Shown here one piece after another: positions 1-7,475 of a stretch of 64,000 nt of DNA. The DNA is taken from assembly GCA_907163075.1 (NCBI GenBank), contig CAJQTY010000002.1:248001-312000 (forward strand), written 5' to 3'. Position numbers and translations under genes: made by a program. The notes under the pieces were generated by a model. It was not told the origin of the DNA. It ran no database searches and saw only the letters and a program-made list of their open reading frames with translations. Origin of the DNA: an uncultured Rhodocyclaceae bacterium (GTDB lineage Bacteria > Pseudomonadota > Gammaproteobacteria > Burkholderiales > Rhodocyclaceae). Within the stretch, counting starts at the first letter, position 1; each line of letters begins with the position of its first letter.

Positions 1-1
1 C

Positions 2-970
2 AACGAATGGGTCGTGCTGCGCGCACGCTATCCGATCGTTCTTCTGACGGCAATTGTGCTATTGGCTGGGACGCTTTCGGCTTTCCTGGTCAACGATACG
101 ATCTGCCTGGTGATGACGCCGCTGGTGCTGGACGTGAGCTTGCGGCTGAAGCGCAACCCGATCCCCTATCTGCTGGCCGTCGCCATGGCCTCAAACGTCG
201 GCAGCGTGGCGACGATCACCGGCAACCCGCAGAACATGATCGTCGGCAGCCTGTCGCGCATTCATTACGGAAGTTTCGCGGCAGCATTGGCGCCGGTCGC
301 CATCGCCGGCCTTGTGTTGACGATCGCGATGATCGCCGCATTCTATCGGCGCGAGTTCCTCACCCGCGAGCGTTTCAAGGTCACGGTAGCGAAGCAGGTT
401 CGCTTCAACCAGCCGATCGTCATCAAATCGCTGCTGGTCCTGACGGCGATGGTGATTCTGTTCTTCGCCGGCCAGCCAGTCGCCAAGGTGGCCATTCTGG
501 GCGGCGCCTACATGCTGTTTACGCGGCGGATCAAGGCGCACAAGGTGTACCGGGAAATTGACTGGCCCTTGCTGGTGATGTTCGCCGGTCTCTTTGTCGT
601 CGTTGCCGGCTTCGAGCGGGTGGCGCTGACGCCCGGCGTGATCGCGGCCGTGGCGCGTCAGCATCTGGACAGTGTGCCGGTGCTGTCGCTGGTCACGGCG
701 ACACTTTCCAATCTGGTCAGCAACGTGCCGGCCGTGCTCATGCTTAAGTCCTTCGTCGCCAACCTGGCCGACCCGCACCGCGCCTGGCTGGTGGTGGCCA
801 TGGCATCCACCCTTGCCGGCAATTTCACGCTGGTCGGCTCGGTGGCCAATCTGATCGTCGCGCAGCGAGCGCAGGGAGCCGGCATCACCATTGGCTTCTG
901 GGCGTATTTCAAGGTCGGCGCGCCGCTCACGGTGCTGACCATCCTGATCGGTATCTGGTGGCTGCGATAA
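2..970 (+). CDS. SLC13/ArsB-like anion transporter, 5' end outside window
   Basis: This is the C-terminal part (about 322 residues) of a polytopic inner-membrane permease. The frame is open from the window edge, so the true start lies upstream. The translation is a chain of hydrophobic segments with two re-entrant motifs typical of the ion transporter superfamily that includes SLC13 carriers and ArsB: ITGNPQN near the start and VSNVPAV in the second half, followed by AGNFTLVGS. These motifs bind the anion and coupling sodium in characterised SLC13 members. The substrate (dicarboxylate, sulfate, arsenite or other) cannot be read from the sequence. A DMT exporter follows about 80 bases downstream on the same strand. 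Confidence 0.8.
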   Translation, partial: NEWVVLRARYPIVLLTAIVLLAGTLSAFLVNDTICLVMTPLVLDVSLRLKRNPIPYLLAVAMASNVGSVATITGNPQNMIVGSLSRIHYGSFAAALAPVAIAGLVLTIAMIAAFYRREFLTRERFKVTVAKQVRFNQPIVIKSLLVLTAMVILFFAGQPVAKVAILGGAYMLFTRRIKAHKVYREIDWPLLVMFAGLFVVVAGFERVALTPGVIAAVARQHLDSVPVLSLVTATLSNLVSNVPAVLMLKSFVANLADPHRAWLVVAMASTLAGNFTLVGSVANLIVAQRAQGAGITIGFWAYFKVGAPLTVLTILIGIWWLR

Positions 971-1048
971 GGGTTGCCGCCAGCCATTGGAGTTGTGTTA
1001 TTTTCCGCGGAGTCGTCTGTTCACTACGCGGGTCTTGCAAGGAATTAC

Positions 1049-1921
1049 ATGCCCTACCTCATCATCGTCACCATCCTCTGGGCCTTTTCATTCAGCCTGA
1101 TCGGCCAATACCTGGCCGGTCGTGTCGATAGCGACTTTGCCGTTCTCGTGCGAGTAGCCATTGCGGCGGCTGTATTCATCCCGTTCACCCGCTGGCGAGG
1201 CCTGCCAGTGCGTCTGCTGGGCGGCCTCTGGCTGGCCGGGGCACTGCAATTCGGCATCACCTATCTGTGCCTCTACCGCAGCTTCACCGTGCTGACGGTG
1301 CCGGAGGTGCTGCTGTTTACCGTGCTCACACCGATCTACGTGACGTTGCTCGACGACAGCCTCGTCAAGCGCTTCAACCCGTGGTCGCTGGTCGCCGCGC
1401 TGGTCGCGGTGAGCGGCGGCATCATCATCCGCTTCGAGCGGATCGAGGGCGACTACCTGATCGGCTTCCTGCTGCTGCAACTGGCCAATGCCACCTTCGC
1501 CGCCGGTCAGGTGCTGTGCCGCCAGTTGCTCGCCCGCTACCCGACCGAGTTGCCACTGCACCGCTTTTTCGGCCATTTCTTCCTCGGCGCGATGCTGCTG
1601 GTCGTCCCGTCCTACCTGCTCTTTGGTGACCCCGGACGGCTGCCGCAAACGGTCGTGCAATGGGGCGTTCTGGCGTGGATGGGGCTGTTCGCCACGGCCC
1701 TCGGCATGTTCTGGTGGGTCAAGGGCAGCACGCAGGTGGATGCCGGCACGCTGGCGATCATGAACGAACTGCATGTTCCGGCCGGCCTGCTGGTCAATCT
1801 GCTGATCTGGAACCGCGATGCCAACCTGCCGAAGCTGGCGCTCGGCGGCGGCGTCATCATCGCCTCACTGTGGCTCAACCGGATGGGCAGAAGACCGGGC
1901 AAGCGCTCTGCTACCGCTTGA
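1049..1921 (+). CDS. EamA/DMT-family transporter
   Basis: The product has 290 residues and ten predicted hydrophobic segments in two repeated halves, which is the EamA (drug/metabolite transporter, RhaT-like) architecture. Such proteins usually export amino acids, metabolites or drugs across the inner membrane; the substrate is unknown here. The frame is open further upstream to 974, but the ATG at 1049 is preferred: it has an AAGGA ribosome site just before it and begins directly with the first membrane helix, as is normal for the family. It may be co-transcribed with the preceding permease. Confidence 0.85.
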   Translation: MPYLIIVTILWAFSFSLIGQYLAGRVDSDFAVLVRVAIAAAVFIPFTRWRGLPVRLLGGLWLAGALQFGITYLCLYRSFTVLTVPEVLLFTVLTPIYVTLLDDSLVKRFNPWSLVAALVAVSGGIIIRFERIEGDYLIGFLLLQLANATFAAGQVLCRQLLARYPTELPLHRFFGHFFLGAMLLVVPSYLLFGDPGRLPQTVVQWGVLAWMGLFATALGMFWWVKGSTQVDAGTLAIMNELHVPAGLLVNLLIWNRDANLPKLALGGGVIIASLWLNRMGRRPGKRSATA

Positions 1922-2055
1922 GTTCAGATCACGCGGTGCCATCGATTTGATTGGTGCCGGATCGACCATGCAATTACCATCCAATCGTCTTACAATCGCT
2001 TTGCGCATCGTCGAGGTTCAGAAATACACGATGCGCGCGCCCCCAGGAGACGTCC

Positions 2056-3027
2056 ATGACAACCTTCATCAGTCACTCCTTTCAGAACAAGCCTGAATTC
2101 GAGAATATCGTGGATGCGCTCGAGCAACGAAGCATTCCCTATTGGAATCCTTCGGAAGTGCGCGCGGGGGCCTCACTGCGGGAACAGCTGCGCAACGCGG
2201 TGGAAAAATGTACCGTATGTATCTTCGTCGCCACCCGCGACTCCATCGATTCCAGTTGGTGCGGGGCCGAGCTTGGCGCATTCTGGGGAGCGGGCAAGTC
2301 CATCATTGTGTACCTTGCCGAGCCATCGCTAAAAGATGCCGAGCTGCCACCCATCGTGCAAAGCGATGTTTACGAACGACGAATTTCGCGGGTCGTGGAA
2401 AGAGCAAAGGAAGTCATCGAGCAGGCCGGTACACCGGAGATTGGAAAGTTCGACCCCATGACCAGGTCAATCTCACAGCTGACCGTCGAACAATTCGAGA
2501 AACTCCTGGTTGGCGCGGTATCGCTGGCTGCCGCCTCGGCCAAGGAAGACAGCACGCCGGCAAGTTTTCAGTCCGTCGAAGATGGCGCCAAACTCGTGGC
2601 TGGCAGCGTGCTCTCGGGGTTTCGGAGCACCGCCGCCGTCGCGCGGACCGACGATAACGCGTGGGTCCGCAAGGTGCTGTGGGTTGACGACCGCCCGGAA
2701 AACAACGTGTACGAAAGACAGTCGATGGAGTCGATGGGCCTCGAATTCACTTTGGCGCTATCGACGGATGACGCATTGGAGCAGCTTTCCAGGCAGCGCT
2801 TTGCGGTGATCATCTCTGACATGGGGCGCAAGGAAGGCCCGCGCGAAGGCTATGTTTTATTGGAAGCCCTGCGTAAAACCGATGCCCGGACTCCATTCTT
2901 CATTTACGCCAGTTCGAGCGCGCCGGAACATCGGCGTGAGGCGGCTTCGCGCGGAGCGCAAGGCACCACCAATCGCGCCCGGGAGCTCGTCGATTGGGTC
3001 GTTCGTGCCTTGCCGACCGAAACCTGA
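2056..3027 (+). CDS. TIR domain-receiver domain fusion protein
   Basis: The protein has 323 residues. Residues 1-125 form a bacterial TIR domain: it opens with FISHS, and a W-x-x-x-E element (W68, E72) matches the position of the catalytic glutamate in NAD-cleaving TIR proteins. A linker (about 126-203) leads to a response-regulator receiver-like domain (205-320) with the acidic pair D211/D212, the putative phospho-acceptor D255 in IISDMG, and a Ser/Ala-rich fourth strand. The usual conserved Lys is not evident in the final strand, where GTTN is found instead. The start is set at 2056 because AGGAG lies seven bases upstream; the frame continues to 1951 without a ribosome site. Local G+C is lower than its neighbours (30 of 60 bases at 2101-2160 against 42 of 60 at 1501-1560), which suggests transfer. 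A cupin gene follows after 27 bases. NADase or signalling function is inferred. Confidence 0.85.
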   Translation: MTTFISHSFQNKPEFENIVDALEQRSIPYWNPSEVRAGASLREQLRNAVEKCTVCIFVATRDSIDSSWCGAELGAFWGAGKSIIVYLAEPSLKDAELPPIVQSDVYERRISRVVERAKEVIEQAGTPEIGKFDPMTRSISQLTVEQFEKLLVGAVSLAAASAKEDSTPASFQSVEDGAKLVAGSVLSGFRSTAAVARTDDNAWVRKVLWVDDRPENNVYERQSMESMGLEFTLALSTDDALEQLSRQRFAVIISDMGRKEGPREGYVLLEALRKTDARTPFFIYASSSAPEHRREAASRGAQGTTNRARELVDWVVRALPTET

Positions 3028-3054
3028 ACCGGCCGCTCAGGATTGGAGCACTGC

Positions 3055-3447
3055 ATGAGCAAATCGACTGTGACGTACTGGAATGCCCTGGCTCCGGAGA
3101 GCTGGGAGCGTTGGACGCCGATCAGGGGTATGGCGGAGATGGCCGAAGAGTTGACTTTGAGCATTGACGAAGTGACCGGCGAGTACACCAGACTGACCCG
3201 TTTTTTCCCGGGCGCCGATACCACGGCATTTGGCGGAAAAACTCATCCTTACCCCGAGGAGGTATTCATCGTCAGTGGGCGCCTCTACGACAAGGCGTTC
3301 GCTATGTGGCTGGAATCGGGACATTATGCCAGCCGTCCGCCAGGTGAACTCCACGGGCCATTTGTGACCGACGTCGGATGTGTTGTGCTGGAAATGTCGT
3401 TTCCCGATCGCATCGCGGCGAAAAATCTCACCGGCAAGGCACAATGA
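3055..3447 (+). CDS. Cupin-domain protein (ChrR-like)
   Basis: The product has 130 residues and is a single small beta-barrel cupin. A HPYPEEVF...G stretch and a later PPGELHGP stretch supply the His/Glu pattern of the two cupin motifs, which usually bind a divalent metal. The nearest recognisable type is the ChrR-like or anti-sigma-factor cupin fold, but no N-terminal zinc-binding anti-sigma domain is present. The ATG at 3055 has GGAG seven bases upstream. It starts 27 bases after the TIR-receiver gene, so the two are probably co-transcribed. The ligand and role are unknown. Confidence 0.75.
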   Translation: MSKSTVTYWNALAPESWERWTPIRGMAEMAEELTLSIDEVTGEYTRLTRFFPGADTTAFGGKTHPYPEEVFIVSGRLYDKAFAMWLESGHYASRPPGELHGPFVTDVGCVVLEMSFPDRIAAKNLTGKAQ

Positions 3448-3448
3448 T

Positions 3449-3476
3449 GCCGGACAGTGCCTTGTCGATGTCCGGC
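3449..3476 (+). terminator. Possible stem-loop terminator after the cupin gene
   Basis: An 8-bp perfect stem (GCCGGACA at 3449-3456 with TGTCCGGC at 3469-3476) lies directly after the cupin stop codon. The loop is 12 nt and only a short GTTT follows, so termination may be weak. Confidence 0.4.
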
Positions 3477-3577
3477 GTTTGCTTGCGGATTGAAATTCAA
3501 CGCCTTTCGCTTCAACGCGAACGAATTTGTGGGTACCTTCTTTCGGCTCATCAATCCTGACTCAATGAGAGGATCAA

Positions 3578-3769
3578 ATGAACGTTTTGACTAAACTCGG
3601 CTGGATCGCCGGAGTGATCGGTGCGCTGTTGTGCGTTGTCGGCATTGTGTCCCGCCTCGTCGGCGTGTTCTGGATCGGCGTTTTTCAGGCGGGAACGCTG
3701 ATGCAAGCGGGCACGACGGCGATGGTCTTTGGATGTTTTTGCCTGCTCGCCGTGCTTGTACAGAAATAG
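3578..3769 (+). CDS. Small two-helix membrane protein, unknown function
   Basis: The product has 63 residues, almost all hydrophobic, with two probable transmembrane helices (about 7-29 and 37-60). A good ribosome site, GAGAGGA, lies six bases before the ATG. No family is recognised. It sits between the TIR/cupin pair and the HDOD gene, separated from the cupin by a possible terminator, so it may be an independent unit. The 246 bases that follow it contain no convincing gene. Confidence 0.6.
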   Translation: MNVLTKLGWIAGVIGALLCVVGIVSRLVGVFWIGVFQAGTLMQAGTTAMVFGCFCLLAVLVQK

Positions 3770-4015
3770 TGAGATTCGCGCCTTGACCTGCTGCCCCGTC
3801 GGCCTATGCGCCGTCACCGTTCATCGCTCAAAACGGGTGCAGAAACCGGCCGCAAGCTCGGGCTGGCAAGCGCCCCGAACAATTGGATGCGCGGGCTTGC
3901 AGGCGCCTGCGCCAACGAGTAACATGAAGCGTCAATCGGTGCACGCTTACGTGGAATCAATTAATTAGCGTGTTTTTTTCGAGTGTTTATTGAAGTGCTT
4001 ATTGAGTTTTGACCT

Positions 4016-4909
4016 ATGCTCAGTCAACCACTGCAAGACCTTGAAGCCTGGGTAGCCTTCTTCAGCAACGCCGAAATGCCGATTCTGCGCCAGACGGCGC
4101 GCCGACTCGACGAAGCACGCCTGAGCGTCGACCGGATCAGCGGCCGCGATATCACCGCCATCGTGCTCCAGGACCCGCTGATGGCCGTTCGCGTCCTCGC
4201 CTATATTCAGTCTTTCCGCGGCAAGCATCTGCGCTCGGACATCACGACCATCGCCAACGCTGTCATGATGCTCGGCGTCGAGCCCTTCTTCGCCAAATTC
4301 GAAGCGCCGGTCACGATCGAAGCCATGCTCAAGGGCGAAAGCCAGGCCCTGCTCGGCGTCCTGCAGGTCGTGCGCCGTGTTCAGCGCGCTTCGCATTTCG
4401 CTCACGACTGGGCCTACGAGCGGCACGACATGAACGTCGAGGAAGTCGCCCTGGCGGCCCTGCTGCACGACCTTGCCGAGATTCTGCTGTGGTGTTTCGC
4501 GCCCAGGTTGGCGATCGATATCCGCGACCGGCAGCAGTCGGACCGAACGTTGCGCAGCGCAATCGCACAGGAACAGGTTCTCGGCATCCGGCTGTTCGAG
4601 CTGCAAAAGGCGCTTTGCCAGGCCTGGCATTTGCCCGAGTTGCTCAACACCCTGATGGACGATGCCAATGCCCACCTGCCGCGCGTACAAAACGTGACGC
4701 TGGCGGTCAACCTCGCCCGCCACTCGACGAACAACTGGAGTGACGCCGCCCTGCCGGATGACCTGGCGGCGATCGAGAAACTGCTGCATATCAACCGGGA
4801 AACGCTGCTCAACCGGCTGGACATTCCGGAAGAACTTGCCGCGCTGCACCGTTTGGCAAAATCGGAAGTCGCGCCGGATGGCCCGTCGACGGACGCGCCG
4901 AGGCGATAG
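4016..4909 (+). CDS. HDOD-domain protein
   Basis: The product has 297 residues. The HDOD (HD-related output domain) fold covers roughly residues 10-220, with helices around the motifs MPILRQTARRL, IVLQDPLMAVRVL and AALLHDLAEILL. HDOD domains resemble HD phosphohydrolases but lack a full metal site; they are commonly found in signalling proteins that affect motility, virulence or cell-cycle control. No second output domain is present. The gene ends 23 bases before lemA, so the two may be read together. Confidence 0.85.
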   Translation: MLSQPLQDLEAWVAFFSNAEMPILRQTARRLDEARLSVDRISGRDITAIVLQDPLMAVRVLAYIQSFRGKHLRSDITTIANAVMMLGVEPFFAKFEAPVTIEAMLKGESQALLGVLQVVRRVQRASHFAHDWAYERHDMNVEEVALAALLHDLAEILLWCFAPRLAIDIRDRQQSDRTLRSAIAQEQVLGIRLFELQKALCQAWHLPELLNTLMDDANAHLPRVQNVTLAVNLARHSTNNWSDAALPDDLAAIEKLLHINRETLLNRLDIPEELAALHRLAKSEVAPDGPSTDAPRR

Positions 4910-4932
4910 TTCATTATTCCAGGGAGACCAGA

Positions 4933-5505
4933 ATGGCCATCGGCAGCATCCTGTTCATCGGCGCCATCGCCGTTGCCGCGCTTTACGGCATCGTGCTCTA
5001 CAACGGCCTGGTCGCGCTCAAGCACGGCGTCGCCAAGGCCTGGGCCAACATCGACGTGCTGCTCAAGCAACGCCACGACGAACTGCCCAAGCTGGTGGAA
5101 GTCTGCAAGCAATACAAACAATTCGAGCAGGACACCCTGCGCCGCGTGATCGAAGCCCGCTCGCAGGTGCAATCGGCGCGCGAAACGCAGAATATCGGCG
5201 CGCTGGGCGAGGCGGAAGGCATGCTGCGCAAGGGACTCGGACAGATATTTGCGGTGGCCGAAGCGTACCCGGAACTGAAAGCCAACGAAAACTTCATGCA
5301 GTTGCAGCAACGCATCACCAGCCTGGAAAACGGCATCGCTGACCGGCGGGAGTTGTATAACGACGCGGTCAACATTAACAACGTTCGCGTCGAGCAATTC
5401 CCGGATGCGCTGATCGCCCGCCTGTTCAGTTTCGAGAGCAAGCCGCTGCTGGAATTCTCCACGGCCGAGAAGTCCGACGTCGACATGAAGCAGCTTTTCA
5501 GCTAG
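4933..5505 (+). CDS. lemA: LemA-family membrane protein
   Basis: The product has 190 residues, the usual size for LemA. An N-terminal transmembrane helix (about residues 3-25) is followed by a long helical region with the typical family stretches AWANIDVLLKQRHDELPKL and the NxR-containing segment near the middle (ENFMQLQ, ELYNDAV). LemA proteins are anchored in the membrane with the helical bundle outside or in the periplasm; the molecular function is poorly defined. AGGGAGA lies upstream of the ATG. The next gene is a GIDE-domain protein, a pairing often seen in bacteria. Confidence 0.92.
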   Translation: MAIGSILFIGAIAVAALYGIVLYNGLVALKHGVAKAWANIDVLLKQRHDELPKLVEVCKQYKQFEQDTLRRVIEARSQVQSARETQNIGALGEAEGMLRKGLGQIFAVAEAYPELKANENFMQLQQRITSLENGIADRRELYNDAVNINNVRVEQFPDALIARLFSFESKPLLEFSTAEKSDVDMKQLFS

Positions 5506-5544
5506 CCGCCAGACCGACTTGTTTTCCCGGCAGTTCCTTCACCC

Positions 5545-6444
5545 ATGATCGTCAGCCTGCGGCGGGAATACGGCCAGTTTGTCACCTCCGGCGCCCAGGT
5601 GGCGCTGCTCATCGTTGGTGCGCAGACGGAATCGCGCACCGGATGGATGCTCTGTGTCGCGTTTATGGCCCTGATCAGCCTCATCGCCTGGGTTTCCACG
5701 CTGCGTCGCCGCCGCGCCATTTCCGACACGCCGACCTCACGCATCGCCTCGTCGGCGCAGGGCTATGTCGAGTTGCGCGGCCGCGGCAAGCCGCTCGACT
5801 ACCCGCCGCTGCTTTCGAAGCTGACCACGCTGCCGTGCCTGTGGTATCGCTACCAGGTGGAGGAGAATTCCGGCAGCGATAAATGGCGCACCGTCAGCAG
5901 TGGGGAGAGCGATGTCCCGTTCATCCTCGATGACGGCAGTGGCCGCTGCGTGGTCGATATCGAACACGCCGAGATACTCACTCGGCACAAGGAAACCTGG
6001 ACTCTGGATCGCCAGCGTAATACCGAGTGGAAGCTTCTGATCGACGATGAGATTTATGCGCTCGGCGAGTTTCGCTCACTCGGCGGCAGCACGCTCGAGT
6101 TGGATGCAAGACACGACATCAATGTCCTGCTTGGCGAATGGAAAAAGGATTCGGCCGGACTGCTCCGGCGTTTCGATCTAAACAGGGATGGCACGATCGA
6201 CATGAAGGAATGGACGCTGGCGCGTCAGGCCGCCCGCCGCGAGATCGAGAAACTGCATCGTGAAGCGCGCAATGAATCCGACGTACACACCTTGCGCTGC
6301 CCGTCCGGTGGGCGACTCTACCTGATCTCCAATCTCAAGCCCGAGAACATCGCCCGGCGCTACCTGTGGTGGTCCATTTTTCACCTGGCTGTATTCTTCG
6401 GCGCACTCGGCGCCCTGCCCTGGATCTGGAACCAGGAGTTCTGA
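5545..6444 (+). CDS. GIDE-domain membrane protein with an EF-hand
   Basis: The product has 299 residues. A membrane segment lies near residues 33-51 and a second at the C-terminus (about 276-295). The central part has the pattern of the GIDE domain found in the mitochondrial E3 ligase MUL1 and its bacterial relatives: GYVELRGRG, a conserved PCLWYRYQVE, and a DDGSGRCVVD strand. There is no RING finger, so ligase activity is not expected. Between residues 211 and 222 there is a perfect canonical EF-hand loop (D211, N213, D215, G216, D219, E222), suggesting calcium binding. The gene begins 39 bases after lemA and is probably in the same operon. Confidence 0.8.
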   Translation: MIVSLRREYGQFVTSGAQVALLIVGAQTESRTGWMLCVAFMALISLIAWVSTLRRRRAISDTPTSRIASSAQGYVELRGRGKPLDYPPLLSKLTTLPCLWYRYQVEENSGSDKWRTVSSGESDVPFILDDGSGRCVVDIEHAEILTRHKETWTLDRQRNTEWKLLIDDEIYALGEFRSLGGSTLELDARHDINVLLGEWKKDSAGLLRRFDLNRDGTIDMKEWTLARQAARREIEKLHREARNESDVHTLRCPSGGRLYLISNLKPENIARRYLWWSIFHLAVFFGALGALPWIWNQEF

Positions 6445-6510
6445 GCACGGTGCTTGCCGGGTGCGGCGCTGCACGGCGTTACAATTGGCGAATTACCCGA
6501 CGAGACAATC

Positions 6511-7419
6511 ATGCGCCGCCACCATCTACCTCCCCTGTTCGCCGCCCTCGCCTGCGCTTCCCTCGTGGGCTGCGCGAGCAAGGCGCCCGCCCCGACACCA
6601 GTCGCACCGTTGCCGGCCGCCGCCAGGCCGGCAGCGGCAAAACCCGTAAAAATCGGCCTCGCCCTGGGTGGCGGAGCCGCGCGCGGCTTCGCCCACATCG
6701 GGGTAATCAAGGTGCTCGAAGCCCAGGGCATCGCCACTGACATCGTCGTCGGCTGCAGCGCCGGCGCCGTCGTGGGTGCGCTTTACGCCTCGGGAAACAA
6801 CGGTTTCGATCTGCAGAAACTGGCGATCAAGCTCGATGAATCCAGACTCAGCGACTGGTCGGTGCCGGATCGCGGCGTTCTCAAGGGCGAGGGGCTGCAA
6901 AAATTCGTCAATGACGCTGTCGCCAATCGCCCGATCGAAGGCCTGAGAAAGCCGTTTGCCGCCGTCGCCACCGATCTCAACAGCGGCGAGAGCATTCTCT
7001 TTCGCACCGGCAACACCGGCATGGCGGTGCGCGCCTCGGCGACCGTCCCCGGCGTCTTCCGGCCGGTCAGCATCAACGGCAAGGAATACGTCGATGGCGG
7101 CCTGTCCAGCCTGATCCCGGTGCATAGCGCCCGGCAGATGGGCGCCGACGTGGTGATCGCCGTAGACATCTCGGCGCGCCCTGGCAACCAGCCCGTGCGC
7201 GGCACGCTCGACATACTTATGCAGACCTTCACGATCATGGGGCAGAACCTCGCCCGCTACGAACTCAAGGAAGCGGACGTCGTCATTCGTCCGCAGGTCG
7301 GCAGCGTCGGATCAACCGATTTCGTGGCGCGCCACGATTCGATTCTCGAAGGCGAAAAGGCCGCCCAGGCCGCGCTGCCGAAGATCCGCGAGGCGATCCG
7401 CAAGGCTGGCGGAGGATGA
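6511..7419 (+). CDS. Patatin-like phospholipase lipoprotein
   Basis: The product has 302 residues. A signal peptide ends in a lipobox (LVGC, Cys21), so the protein is probably lipid-anchored. The patatin domain has all three hallmarks: the oxyanion GGGAARG at 53-59, the nucleophile elbow GCSAG with Ser83, and the catalytic DGG with Asp195. It should act as a serine acyl hydrolase on phospholipids or other esters, similar to the RssA/YjjU group of bacterial patatins. The start at 6511 gives a proper signal peptide; an in-frame extension to 6454 would bury it. It converges on uup. Confidence 0.88.
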   Translation: MRRHHLPPLFAALACASLVGCASKAPAPTPVAPLPAAARPAAAKPVKIGLALGGGAARGFAHIGVIKVLEAQGIATDIVVGCSAGAVVGALYASGNNGFDLQKLAIKLDESRLSDWSVPDRGVLKGEGLQKFVNDAVANRPIEGLRKPFAAVATDLNSGESILFRTGNTGMAVRASATVPGVFRPVSINGKEYVDGGLSSLIPVHSARQMGADVVIAVDISARPGNQPVRGTLDILMQTFTIMGQNLARYELKEADVVIRPQVGSVGSTDFVARHDSILEGEKAAQAALPKIREAIRKAGGG

Positions 7420-7475
7420 AGGGGCGTTTGACAGCGGCTGCCACGCGCGGTTAGTGCGGCAAAACTCGCGAAGCC

